A DNA stretch of 64,000 nt, taken from the NCBI RefSeq assembly GCF_000160455.2, contig NZ_ACJX03000001.1, positions 1,002,001-1,066,000 of the forward strand, given 5' to 3'. Position 1 is the first letter of the stretch; the number at the start of each line of letters is the position of its first letter. Of this stretch, positions 10,510 through 19,302 are shown piece after piece. The notes beneath the pieces are model-generated. The model saw only the letters and a program-made list of their open reading frames with translations, was not told the origin of the DNA and made no database searches. A program made the position numbers and the translations under genes. The stretch comes from Acetomicrobium hydrogeniformans ATCC BAA-1850 (GTDB lineage: Bacteria > Synergistota > Synergistia > Synergistales > Acetomicrobiaceae).

Positions 10510-12156
10510 GTGATTTGTTTGACACCTTTGTATGGGTTTATATTGCTCCTTGGCGGAGTAGGGCTTTTTTTATACGGACTTAACGTCTGTCCCGAGAATA
10601 TAAAGAAGTATCTCGGCAGAAGCGGAAAAGTATTTTTGTCTCAAGTAGGAACCAGAAAAGGGTCTTCTCTGCTCTTTGGTTTGGCCTTTTCGATAATGGT
10701 GCAAAGCAGTGCTGCAGCAACATCATTTATCGTGGGCTTGGTAGAGGTGGGGCTTATGGCCTCCGAGGGCGCCCTCGTCGCCATAATGGGAGCAAGTGTA
10801 GGTACCGGATTAATCGTGTATTTTTTGAGCCTTGACGTCATTTTATACAGCCCTGTAGCCTTTTTCGTCATAGTGTTTTTTGGACGTTTCGCTAAAGGGC
10901 GCTGGAAGGAATATTTTAAGATAGCAGAGGGGATTTCCGTCGTGTTCCTGGGGATGGCCCTTATAAAGCTGGGGTCTCAGCCGCTCGTCTATTCGGAGCT
11001 GGTGAGGGACTTGATGACTTTCTTGACAGGTTCCTTTCTTCTCATGGCTTTGACGGCTTATTTGCTTACATCGATTATCCAAAGCAGCACGGCAACCCTT
11101 GCTGTAGCAATGGGTATGGCCGGATCCGGCTTGCTCCCCTTTCCCTCTGTCTTGCCTATCATTCTGGGAGCTTACGTTGGTTCTTCCAGCTCAGCCCTTC
11201 TGGCGGCTTTGGGAAAGAAAAGAAAATCTCAGGGACTTGCATGGAGCACATTTCTTTACAGGGTCTTTGGAATATTGCCCATGATCCCTCTGGGTGCCCT
11301 TTATGTAAAAATAGGAGAGAGCTTGCCCGTAACGATAGACGTTCATATAGCTTTTCTCCAAATATTGCTGGTATTGACTAACATGATCTTGCTGTTGCCC
11401 TTTGTCTCGTTTCTTTCCAAGATGGGAGAAAAGCTTGCCAGCTTCAGCGGCAGGGAATCCATAGAGCCCTTATACCTCGATTGGGCCTTTGTGGACATCA
11501 CGCCCCTGGCAGTTTCGCTGCTTACAAAAGAGATAGTTCGAGCCTCCAATTTTTTGGAGGAATTTCTTTACGGATTGTTTCACGGAGACATAGACGAGGG
11601 ACGTCTGTTTTTATTGAAGTCAAGTTTGCCCGATCTGGTCGATTCTTGTATCTTCTATCGGTCGGCAATAACGTGGATTTCGAAGGAAGATAGCGCCCTC
11701 GTTAAGGAGTTTGTCGCCACCTCTTACTCCTTAAATGCCCTTAAAAATATGGTCATCCTGGCCACGGCAAGGCTTTTTCCTCTACTCAGAGGAGAGAGGG
11801 AAGTTGTGGGATACTCTCTTCTCCTTTCAGAAATGGAGGAAATTAAGGGCCTTTTTTTCGACATATTCACTAGCAGTCTAGGCGCCTATGCCCTGGACGA
11901 TCCTTCCTTTGCGAAGAAGGCCTTTAAGCTCTATGGAGAGTTTTCTCAGATAATAGCTGAAAGAAAAAACAGGCTTATGTTATCTCATCATAGGATCGAG
12001 GGTGGTACCGAATTGATCGATCTGTTAACCCTGCTCGATGCCATTTTGAGAGAATCTCTGGAATTTGCGCGCGTAGCAAGACGTTATAATGATAAGAGTG
12101 AAGATGACAATAAAAGATTTATCAATCGACAGGGAGAGAGGGAATTTGATCTTTAA
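10510..12156 (+). CDS. Na/Pi cotransporter family protein with C-terminal PhoU-like domain
   Basis: A 548-residue NptA/PNaS-family protein. The two inverted transport repeats carry the family QSS motifs: QSSAAATS (about residue 61) and QSSTATLAVAMG (about 197). Eight or so membrane helices fill residues 5-300, and a helical PhoU-like cytosolic domain occupies about 335-535. The likely role is sodium-driven phosphate uptake or export (family knowledge; direction not determinable). The start is a GTG with only a weak upstream ribosome site. The stop lies inside the beginning of the phoU-like gene, so the two are translationally coupled. Confidence 0.9.
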   Translation: MICLTPLYGFILLLGGVGLFLYGLNVCPENIKKYLGRSGKVFLSQVGTRKGSSLLFGLAFSIMVQSSAAATSFIVGLVEVGLMASEGALVAIMGASVGTGLIVYFLSLDVILYSPVAFFVIVFFGRFAKGRWKEYFKIAEGISVVFLGMALIKLGSQPLVYSELVRDLMTFLTGSFLLMALTAYLLTSIIQSSTATLAVAMGMAGSGLLPFPSVLPIILGAYVGSSSSALLAALGKKRKSQGLAWSTFLYRVFGILPMIPLGALYVKIGESLPVTIDVHIAFLQILLVLTNMILLLPFVSFLSKMGEKLASFSGRESIEPLYLDWAFVDITPLAVSLLTKEIVRASNFLEEFLYGLFHGDIDEGRLFLLKSSLPDLVDSCIFYRSAITWISKEDSALVKEFVATSYSLNALKNMVILATARLFPLLRGEREVVGYSLLLSEMEEIKGLFFDIFTSSLGAYALDDPSFAKKAFKLYGEFSQIIAERKNRLMLSHHRIEGGTELIDLLTLLDAILRESLEFARVARRYNDKSEDDNKRFINRQGEREFDL

Positions 12157-12859
12157 GAGAGAGTCCAAAGAGGATCAGAAGGTTGGGGGGCTTTTCGAGA
12201 GGGACAGAAAATGGCTCTTCGAGCGGCTCAATTCGATGGCCGATTTGGTGGAACTGTCAATAAGCGATTCTTTGGAAGCCATCATGAAAAGAAGCGACGA
12301 TATGGCTTTGGAGGTCATCGGCAAAGACGATGCAATAGACATCGTGGAAGTCGAGGTTGAACAGGAGTGCCTTCGCTTATTGGCTATGCGCCAGCCGGTT
12401 CGAGAGGATCTGCGCTTCGTCTTTACTATCATCAAAGTTATTACGGAATTGGAACGCATCGGAGATCAGGCCGTGAATATAGCAGAAAGGGCATTGGAGT
12501 TAAACAGGGAAGGTCTGCTCAAGCCATTGATCGACATACCGAAAATGGCGAGGATAGTAATAGAGATGGTAAGGGGAGCTATCAAGGCCTTCGAGGAGAA
12601 AGAAGTGGATAAGTTGGTAGAAGTTTTTAAACGCGACGACGAGGTAGATGCGCTGAACAGGGGCATATTTGCAGAGATAATTCAGATCATGGCTTCAACA
12701 AAGATGGATGATCCCTATTCTGTGAAGAAGGCAACTGATCTGCTTCTGGTGTCCAGGTATCTGGAAAGGGCCGGCGATCATGCCAGCAACATAGCAGAAC
12801 GCGCCTTTTTCAGCGTCACGGGGGAGAGGATAAAAGAAAAGCTAAAGGGGAGAGCCTAG
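12146..12859 (+). CDS. phoU: PhoU family phosphate signalling protein
   Basis: A 237-residue all-helical protein with the two PhoU repeats. Each ends in the metal-binding type motif: ELERIGDQAVNIAERA (first repeat) and YLERAGDHASNIAERA (second repeat). I chose the TTG at 12146 because a strong purine run (AGGGAGAGAGGG) precedes it and gives only an 11-bp overlap with the transporter. The open frame extends to an ATG at 12089, which would overlap by 68 bp. Adjacent to a Na/Pi cotransporter, it most likely regulates that transporter rather than a Pst system, none of which is seen here. Confidence 0.88.
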   Translation: MIFKRESKEDQKVGGLFERDRKWLFERLNSMADLVELSISDSLEAIMKRSDDMALEVIGKDDAIDIVEVEVEQECLRLLAMRQPVREDLRFVFTIIKVITELERIGDQAVNIAERALELNREGLLKPLIDIPKMARIVIEMVRGAIKAFEEKEVDKLVEVFKRDDEVDALNRGIFAEIIQIMASTKMDDPYSVKKATDLLLVSRYLERAGDHASNIAERAFFSVTGERIKEKLKGRA

Positions 12860-12871
12860 GGGGGGATGATT

Positions 12872-13567
12872 ATGGATGTTGCCTTTGAACTTAAGGACGA
12901 ACTTCATCGAAGAGGTGCTTCTTTGGTCGGCTTTGCCGATCTGAAGGGTATTTCTCCGGAAGCGGGAATGCCTTTTGGAATATCGATTGCCTATGCCCTT
13001 GATCCCGACGTTATATCGCAAATAAGCGACGGGCCAACGGGCGAATACGCGGCCCTTTACCACAGGGCCAATGAGATTTTGGGCAAATTGGCGGAATTTG
13101 CTGCGGATTTCATTGCCTCGCGGGGATGGAAGGCCAAATACATTCCGGCCACAACAAATGTGAGTGCCGACAGATTAGCCACGCCTTTACCCCATAAGAC
13201 TGTAGCTACAAGGGCAGGCCTCGGGTGGATAGGCAAGTGCGCCCTTTTAGTGACAGAGCAGTATGGATCGGCTCTGCGGCTGGCCTCCGTCTTGACGGAG
13301 ATGGCCCTTCCCAGTGGCGAGCCGGTAGAAAGCTCCCGATGCGGTAGTTGTGATTCCTGCGTTAGCGCATGTCCGGTTTTGGCGCCCTCGGGGAGGGAAT
13401 GGAATCCATCGTTGAAAAGGGAGGAATTTTTCGATGCCGGTCTTTGTTACGAGAAGACCAGCGAAAACGCCAGACGTCCCGAAATTGGAGCTACCATATG
13501 TGGGATATGCATAGCTGCCTGTCCCTGGACGAAGCGTTATCTTCGGTCAAAAAATAGAGAAAGTTGA
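12872..13567 (+). CDS. QueG-like Fe-S protein, short form
   Basis: A 231-residue protein resembling the core of epoxyqueuosine reductase. It has the region TRAGLGWIGKCALLVTEQYG and a double-cluster ferredoxin segment whose motifs are CGSCDSCVSACPVLA and CGICIAACPWTKRYL. QueG itself is about 330-380 residues with a C-terminal HEAT-like part, absent here, so tRNA modification is not assured. The family also includes short proteins of unknown redox role. ATG at 12872 was preferred over 12866 because AGGGGGG sits six bases upstream. It follows phoU by 12 bp and precedes a DapA-family gene. Confidence 0.75.
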   Translation: MDVAFELKDELHRRGASLVGFADLKGISPEAGMPFGISIAYALDPDVISQISDGPTGEYAALYHRANEILGKLAEFAADFIASRGWKAKYIPATTNVSADRLATPLPHKTVATRAGLGWIGKCALLVTEQYGSALRLASVLTEMALPSGEPVESSRCGSCDSCVSACPVLAPSGREWNPSLKREEFFDAGLCYEKTSENARRPEIGATICGICIAACPWTKRYLRSKNRES

Positions 13568-13578
13568 AGGTGATCTAC

Positions 13579-14487
13579 TTGAAAAAAGTGGAAGGCATAT
13601 TCGCGCCAATAGCCACCATATTTGATGAGGCTGGCGACTTAGATCTGGAAAGTTTTTGCGATAACGTCAGGAAGTTCAACGAGACTAAACTTTCCGGACT
13701 GGTCGTCCTGGGGAGCAACGGAGAGTTTCCCCTGTTGAGTTATCGGGAAAAGATGGCCCTAGTGAAATCAGCTAAAGAGACGCTTGACAGAGATAAGCTT
13801 CTCATTGCAGGGACTGGATGCGAGTCTTTGCGCGAGACGATTATGTTGAGCAATGAATCTGCTGACATAGGCGTAGATGCGATTTTAGTCGTCACGCCAA
13901 GTTATTACAAAAGCGATATGACTGATGAGGCGTTGGAAAGGTATTTCACGACAATTGCCGATGGATGCAAGGTGCCCGTGATGCTTTATAACATGCCCAG
14001 GAACACGGGAATAAACATGGGCCCAAGCCTTGTGGCAAGGTTGGCAAAACACCCAAACATCATCGGCATCAAGGATAGCTCGGGAAATATCTCCCAAATC
14101 GCAGAGATCATAGCAAAATGCCCTAATGATTTCGCCGTCTTTGCCGGTTCCGGGAGCTTCCTTTTGCCCACACTCATGCTTGGGGGAGTGGGCGGTACCT
14201 TGGCTGTGGCAAACGTCTTGCCAGATTACTGTGCAGCGATCCACGATCTCTATAAAGAGGGCGACTTGGATAAGGCCAGAAAACTGCAGCTTGGCTTGCT
14301 AGAACTTAACGCAGCGGTTACAACTCGTTACGGCATCGGGGGAATGAAGGCGGCCATGGAAATTGTCGGCTTTCACGGAGGATCGCCAAGATTGCCCATA
14401 CTTCCTGCCAGTGGAGCAGTAAAAGAGGAGATATCTAAAATAATAGTTGATGCATTGAAGGTTTTTTCCGAGGTTTGTGGGAGTTAG
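13579..14487 (+). CDS. Dihydrodipicolinate synthase/N-acetylneuraminate lyase family aldolase
   Basis: A 302-residue TIM-barrel class I aldolase. It shows the family GSNGEFPLLS substrate loop (GTTGE-like), the catalytic tyrosine in MLYNMPRNTG, and the Schiff-base lysine in IGIKDSSG. Length fits DapA, but the family also contains KDG aldolases and 4-hydroxy-2-oxoglutarate aldolases. With no lysine-pathway neighbours the substrate is open. The start TTG at 13579 has AAGGTGAT six bases upstream; the frame extends back to 13564, overlapping the previous stop. It probably forms an operon with the QueG-like gene. Confidence 0.85.
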   Translation: MKKVEGIFAPIATIFDEAGDLDLESFCDNVRKFNETKLSGLVVLGSNGEFPLLSYREKMALVKSAKETLDRDKLLIAGTGCESLRETIMLSNESADIGVDAILVVTPSYYKSDMTDEALERYFTTIADGCKVPVMLYNMPRNTGINMGPSLVARLAKHPNIIGIKDSSGNISQIAEIIAKCPNDFAVFAGSGSFLLPTLMLGGVGGTLAVANVLPDYCAAIHDLYKEGDLDKARKLQLGLLELNAAVTTRYGIGGMKAAMEIVGFHGGSPRLPILPASGAVKEEISKIIVDALKVFSEVCGS

Positions 14488-14490
14488 GGA

Positions 14491-15402
14491 TTATTTTAAA
14501 GAAGAATTTTCGACCTGAGGGGCATTGCTTTTCTTCCTGTTCACCATCCATAGTCCAAGGAGGACGAGTAAGGCCCCTGTCGCGTCTTTAAGGGAAAGCG
14601 ATTCGCTTAAAAGTATTACGGCAGTTATCGTAGCCGTCAAGGGGTTGAGGTACATAAAGACGCCGACCTGAGACGCCGGCAACGCGTATAGCGCTTCGTA
14701 CCAAAATATGTAGGCGATACCGGAGCACAGTACGCCTAAAAAGAGAAGGCTAATCCATGCCTGCCAGGAAAAGGAAAGGGAAAAACCCGAAAAGTAGGCA
14801 GGTATGTTCGAGAAAAGCCAACCGAAGGACATTATGTAAAAGAGGGAGACTATTTGGTCCCTTCTTTCCAGGAACTTTCTCGAAATTACAGTAAAGGCCG
14901 CCCAATTTATCGCGCTCAAGGAGATTAGCAAATCGCCTACTGTTATTCCTTTAGGCAAGAGCGAACTTCCTTCCCCTAGGACCAGCAGTACGCCGAGGGC
15001 TGCCGAAAAAAGGCCGATGACCCCCTCCCTCGCGATCCTCTCTTTTAAAAAGATCCGCCCAAATAAGGCTATTATCAAGGGCGTTGTCGATACTATCCAG
15101 GCGGATGTGGCTGCCTGAGCAGTCTTCAGCGCTTCTGCCTGGATAAGGTTGTGAAAGGTTACTCCCATGAGTCCCAGGGCGGCCATGTATAACAAATCCT
15201 TGGGCGCTACATATGTCCCGCCATTTTTCCTTTTCCATAACCATAAGGATAAAACGCCGAATCCGGCCAGGGATCGAAACCACACTATCATAGATGGACT
15301 CGTCTCATTTACGGCTATCTTCATGGCGACAAAGGAAGCTCCCCAAAACATGGTCGCCAATGCTGCCTCGATAAAGGCTCGATTTCTCCGACTCATACTC
15401 AT
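14491..15402 (-). CDS. EamA-type drug/metabolite transporter (DMT)
   Basis: A 303-residue integral membrane protein with ten predicted helices arranged as two EamA repeats (about 10-140 and 155-295). Typical motifs are FWGASFVAMK near the N-terminus and PLTATITAVILLSESL in the second repeat. It likely exports a metabolite or amino acid; the substrate cannot be told. It converges with the DapA-family gene, the two stops lying 3 bp apart. Starts at codon 1 or 3 (both ATG) are possible. Confidence 0.88.
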   Translation of the reverse strand: MSMSRRNRAFIEAALATMFWGASFVAMKIAVNETSPSMIVWFRSLAGFGVLSLWLWKRKNGGTYVAPKDLLYMAALGLMGVTFHNLIQAEALKTAQAATSAWIVSTTPLIIALFGRIFLKERIAREGVIGLFSAALGVLLVLGEGSSLLPKGITVGDLLISLSAINWAAFTVISRKFLERRDQIVSLFYIMSFGWLFSNIPAYFSGFSLSFSWQAWISLLFLGVLCSGIAYIFWYEALYALPASQVGVFMYLNPLTATITAVILLSESLSLKDATGALLVLLGLWMVNRKKSNAPQVENSSLK

Positions 15403-15460
15403 TTTTTCTATTTAACCCCTTTGACCTTTTTCTTTCGAGACAAAGCATTTTAGGGGGCAT

Positions 15461-15501
15461 AAAAAAGGACGCCCGATTAGATTTTACAACCAGGCGTCCT
15501 T
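15461..15501 (-). terminator. Rho-independent terminator of rubrerythrin gene
   Basis: Stem AAGGACGCC (15465-15473) pairs with GGCGTCCTT (15493-15501). Read on the minus strand it is followed by a run of T and lies 27 bp beyond the rubrerythrin stop codon. Confidence 0.85.
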
Positions 15502-15527
15502 CGTTGCATTATTGCGATCTTCCAAGA

Positions 15528-16091
15528 TTAAAATTCTTTATATATATCTTTTTTGGCTCCACATACGGGACACTGATCGGGAAGTTCGTCCAAGACGGTA
15601 TGTCCACATACAGGGCAGATGTAAACTTTCTTGAATTCGAAATCCTTGCCCTGCTCTGCTGCTTCTTTGGCCTTTTTGTAAAGTTCGGCGTGTATCTTTT
15701 CTGCCTCTAAGGCGAAGGTGAAAGACCTGACGGCTTCCTTTTCCCCCTGCATCTTGGCCACTTCCAAATAGGCAGGGTACATTTGTTCCACCTCGTGCTC
15801 CTCTCCCATGATGCCCCCGAGCAGGTTTTCTGCGGTCTTTTTACCGCCGAATACGCCGCCTGCAGTTACAGAGTGGTCGCCAATGTCTCCATCTAAGACA
15901 TTGAAATGATTCCCGGCGTGGACCTGTTCGGCATAGGCTATTGCTTTAAAAAGGCGGGCTATATTTGGAAAACCTTCCTTTTGCGCAATCTCGCTCCAAT
16001 GCAGATACCTCATATGGGCCATGCTCTCGCCACCGTAGGCGGAGCGCAAGAAATCGGCCGTCATTGCGTTTTTTACAGCCATTTGTATCAC
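15528..16091 (-). CDS. rbr: Rubrerythrin
   Basis: A 187-residue protein with an N-terminal ferritin-like diiron four-helix bundle. Its ligand-type residues are seen in GGESMAHMRYLHW, AEQVHAGNHF, MGEEHEVEQM and EAEKIHAELY. A C-terminal rubredoxin domain follows with C-x2-C pairs (YICPVCGH and DQCPVCGA). Rubrerythrins reduce hydrogen peroxide in the cytosol of anaerobes using electrons from rubredoxin or NAD(P)H oxidoreductases. The length and domain order are standard. It is monocistronic, with its own terminator and a TTGACA-containing promoter, consistent with oxidative-stress expression. Confidence 0.95.
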   Translation of the reverse strand: MIQMAVKNAMTADFLRSAYGGESMAHMRYLHWSEIAQKEGFPNIARLFKAIAYAEQVHAGNHFNVLDGDIGDHSVTAGGVFGGKKTAENLLGGIMGEEHEVEQMYPAYLEVAKMQGEKEAVRSFTFALEAEKIHAELYKKAKEAAEQGKDFEFKKVYICPVCGHTVLDELPDQCPVCGAKKDIYKEF

Positions 16092-16133
16092 CCTCCCTTA
16101 TATTTTATACATCATAATTTCGGAAGCATGTAT

Positions 16134-16163
16134 AATTTAAAATAAATTCAACTTGTTTGTCAA
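16134..16163 (-). promoter_or_regulatory. Putative sigma-70-type promoter of rubrerythrin gene
   Basis: On the minus strand TTGACA (16163-16158) is followed after 18 bp by TAAATT (16139-16134), 42 bp upstream of the ATG. This is a sequence match only. Confidence 0.5.
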
Positions 16164-16181
16164 GCGGAGTCATATTATACT
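16153..16181 (+). promoter_or_regulatory. Putative promoter of MFS gene
   Basis: TTGTTT (16153-16158) and TATACT (16176-16181) are separated by 17 bp and lie about 100 bp before the MFS start. It overlaps the divergent rubrerythrin -35 region, so the two promoters may compete. Confidence 0.45.
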
Positions 16182-16284
16182 CCAGATTAAGTCAACGCTC
16201 TTAGGTCATTATATCAATATATAAAGCCAATAAGTGTTTTTTTGACCGTGGTTTTATGCCATCATACGAAAGGGGGTAGCGGCA

Positions 16285-17484
16285 ATGAAGGATTCATCGA
16301 AAGTTTACGATGTGAAAAGGGCTTCCATGCGTTTTATATTGATGATGGGGCTTGTGAGCCTTTTCGGGGATATGGCCTACGAAGGTGCCAGAAGTTCCAC
16401 CGGTGCTTTTATGGCAACTCTCGGTGCCAGCGCAGGAGCTGTCGGCTTTGTTGTCGGTTTTGGAGAGCTGCTTGGCTACGCCGTGCGCATTTTTTCCGGT
16501 CGCTTGGCCGATCGGTCCAAGGCATATTGGCCGCTGGTCTTTTTGGGGTATGGTCTCATCTTGTGTGTTCCCCTGCTCGCAGTGGCGCCCTCGTGGAAGA
16601 TAGCTGCCCTATTTATTTTGGGCGAACGGCTCGGAAAGGCCATCAGAAGCCCTGCAAGGGATGCTTTGCTTTCATATGCCACCAAGCAGGTGGGGAGAGG
16701 TTGGGGTTTTGGGATTCATGAGGCGATGGACCAAATAGGCGCTATAATTGGTCCGCTTATAATGTCCCTTGCTTTATACCTTGGCTTGGGTTTTAGAGGG
16801 GGATTTTCACTTCTCTTTGTGCCTGCAGTGTTTATTTTGCTTGTATTGACTCTCGTGAAAAGGACGACTCCGGCTCCCCAGAGTTTCGAGGTGGAAGAAG
16901 AGGCAAAGGGGGAAGAGGAAAAGGATGCCAAATTGCCAAGGGTATTTTGGCGATATATGTTGTTCGTCTGTCTTGCTGGAGTGGGACTCATACCATTTCA
17001 GATAATGGCCTATCATATGAAATCGGGAGCATTCGTCTCTGACGTGAGCATACCGATATATTACGCCATGGCCATGGGAATAGATGCCCTGTTTGCCTTG
17101 ATAGTCGGAAGGTTGTATGACAGCGTTGGTTTGAGGTGCCTTCTTTTCGTTCCCGTTTTTACCCTTCCTATACCGCTTTTTGCCTTTGCCAGAGATCCAA
17201 TATCCTTGGGCCTTGGTGTCGGATTATGGGGTTTGGTAATGGCTGTTCACGAGACTATAATGCGAGCGGCTATAGCCGATATCGTTCCGCCTGCCCGCAG
17301 GGGAACCGCTTATGGCATATTCAACGCCGCATACGGTATTTCTCTTTTTTGCGGAAGTTTTATTATAGGGCGGCTTTACGACAAAGCGTTGGCTTACGTA
17401 ATCCTCTTCGTTTTGCTGGCTGTGCTCCTTTCCTATTTGGCTTTTGTTATGTTTTTGGGAAAGCACAGGCAGTATCAAAAATGA
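16285..17484 (+). CDS. Major facilitator superfamily transporter
   Basis: A 399-residue protein with about twelve membrane helices in two halves, split by an acidic cytosolic loop (EVEEEAKGEEEKDAKLP, around residue 200). The first-half motif SGRLADRSKAYWP corresponds to the MFS loop 2-3 signature, and a related region (VGRLYDSVGLRC) is in the second half. The start ATG has AAAGGGGGT seven bases upstream. The substrate is unknown. It is the last clearly native intact gene before the foreign stretch. Confidence 0.88.
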   Translation: MKDSSKVYDVKRASMRFILMMGLVSLFGDMAYEGARSSTGAFMATLGASAGAVGFVVGFGELLGYAVRIFSGRLADRSKAYWPLVFLGYGLILCVPLLAVAPSWKIAALFILGERLGKAIRSPARDALLSYATKQVGRGWGFGIHEAMDQIGAIIGPLIMSLALYLGLGFRGGFSLLFVPAVFILLVLTLVKRTTPAPQSFEVEEEAKGEEEKDAKLPRVFWRYMLFVCLAGVGLIPFQIMAYHMKSGAFVSDVSIPIYYAMAMGIDALFALIVGRLYDSVGLRCLLFVPVFTLPIPLFAFARDPISLGLGVGLWGLVMAVHETIMRAAIADIVPPARRGTAYGIFNAAYGISLFCGSFIIGRLYDKALAYVILFVLLAVLLSYLAFVMFLGKHRQYQK

Positions 17485-17511
17485 CCGGAAAAAACAAAAG
17501 GAGTGGCAGGT

Positions 17512-17679
17512 TTGGCAAAGATACACCCTATAAATTTGAAAGGGCTTTGGGAGTTGGGTTTTGCTCTTGATGAACATACGATTAGCAGTCAATTCATAGG
17601 ATACGATGAATCAGGAAGAGAGCGGTTTCAGACGGAACGCAGCGTGATGGAGGATTTGCTCTATCGTTCACTCGGGTAG
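17512..17679 (+). pseudogene. Truncated phosphoribosyltransferase-like (ComF-type) gene, N-terminal 55 residues
   Basis: A TTG start at 17512 with AAAGGAG eight bases upstream opens a 55-residue frame. It contains LKGLWELGFALDEHTISSQF, GYDESGRERFQTERS and DLLYRS, which I recognise from memory as the conserved N-terminus of a ComF-type phosphoribosyltransferase family. The frame ends at a TAG where the family would continue with LKY and the catalytic domain. The frame directly beyond matches a P-type ATPase, so the gene appears cut by insertion or deletion at about 17,665-17,680. It follows the MFS gene by 27 bp. The family assignment is moderate and not checked by search. Confidence 0.45.
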
Positions 17680-19229
17680 TAATGGCGAAAGCCGCGATAG
17701 ATGTCGGAGGTGCGGGATATGCGCCTGATGGGTTCCTGACGAAAGATGAAAAGCCCGTAGGTCTGGAGGAGAATAAAGCCTTCATGTGGTTTGTCACGGC
17801 CGGCGCAGTATGCAACGAGGCACGGCTCTTTGAGGATGACGGATCCTGGAACATCGATGGCAACCCGACGGAGGGGGCCCTCCTGACCCTGGCGAAAAAG
17901 GCGGGCCTGGAGCCTGAAGAGGCCATGAAAAGATGGAAGCGGGTCGATGCTATCCCATTCGAGTCGGATCACAAGTTCATGGCCACCCTCAACGAGTCTG
18001 GCGGGAACCGGAAGGTCTTTCTCAAGGGCGCTCCCGAAGCCGTCCTCCCCAGGTGCGACAGCCAGATGCAAGAGAGTGGGCAAATGGAAGAGATTGACGA
18101 GGGCCTTTGGGAGAGACTGAGCGGAGATCTGGCCGATGAAGGTTTTCGTCTTCTGGCGGTAGCAATCGCCGACGACGCTTCAGGCAAGGATGATATTGAC
18201 TTTGACGATGTTGAGAAGGGTTTCACTCTCATCGGTTTTGCCGCCATCATGGACCCGCCAAGACCCGAGGCGATAGAGGCCGTCGAAGAATGTCGCCGGG
18301 CGGGAATCCAGGTCAAGATGATCACCGGCGATCGAGCCCGGACGGCAGCTATCGCGAAAAGCATGGGGATCAGTGACAGTGAACATGTCATGACAGGACC
18401 GGAGATCGAAAAGACCACCGATGAAGAACTGGCGGATCTCGTCAAGGACATCGATGTTTTTGCCCGGGTGTCTCCGGAACACAAGCTCAGGCTTGTTACC
18501 GCCCTTCAAAAACTTGGGTACATCACCGCCATGACTAGAGACGGCGTCAACGACGCGCCGGCACTGAAAAAGGCCGACATCGGGATCGCCATGGGGAAAA
18601 GGGTACCGAGGCGGCCAAGGAAGCGGCAGAGATGGTCCTCGCCGACGACAACTTCGCCTCCATCGTCCATGCCGTCGAGGAGGGACGGACCGTCTATGAC
18701 AACCTGAAAAAGACGATTCTCTTCATGCTGCCTACCAACGGCGGCGAGGCCCTGGTCATTGTAACGACCATCGCCCTTGGCTTTGTCATCCCCCTCACGC
18801 CGGTACAGGTCCTGTGGGTCAACATGGTGACAGCCGTAACTCTTGCACTGGCCCTTGCTTTCGAGCCCATGGAGCGAGACGTCATGTAAAGACCGCCGAG
18901 GCCGCCCAAGGAGCCCCTGGTACAGCTTTCGATGCTTTTCAGGATTTCCTATGTTTAAGTGCTTCTCATGGCGGGGGCTTTCGGCATGTTCGCGTGGTAC
19001 AAGGCCGGTGGCGCGGGAAACGAGTTCGCTCGTACAGTGGCAGTGAACACCCTGATTATCGGGGAAAGTGTTGGTGTTGCAGATGCCCTTTACATATCTT
19101 CCCCTGATGCAGTCTGTTTTCGGAACGGTTTCGATTGGTGTGGTGGAGTGACTCCGGATTTTAGGCGTGGGAGTGGCCATTTTCCTTGTGGTAGAGGCGG
19201 AAAAAGCCTTTCTCGGCAAAATAACATGA
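17670..19229 (+). pseudogene. Cation-transporting P-type ATPase, C-terminal two thirds, multiply disrupted
   Basis: Homology begins just after where the DKTGT phosphorylation motif should be, so the first 300 or so residues are missing. Recognisable parts are the nucleotide-binding KGAPEAVLPRCD, the hinge MITGDRARTAAIA and TRDGVNDAPALKKADIGIAMG. A one-base deletion in an A run near 18,600 (GGGGAAAAGGG) shifts frame; the sense continues as EAAEMVLADDNFASIV and membrane helices up to 18886. In-frame TAA codons lie at 18887 and 18956. Further frame change and loss occur near 19,070, with a TGA where a Trp is expected in GVVE-stop-LRILGVG. It resembles calcium/cation ATPases of the PMA1/ECA type. 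Its base composition is more G+C-rich than upstream genes. Non-functional. Confidence 0.88.
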
Positions 19230-19302
19230 TTTTTCGGACCGTCAGGTTTATTGCTTTCTGGTAGAATTGTCCGATACGTGAAATCCGGGAAAGGATATTG
19301 TC

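Noticed and set aside
12089-12145. PhoU start at 12089 with a 68-bp overlap
   Set aside because: A TTG at 12146 has a far better ribosome site and leaves an 11-bp overlap; the extra residues are not PhoU-like.
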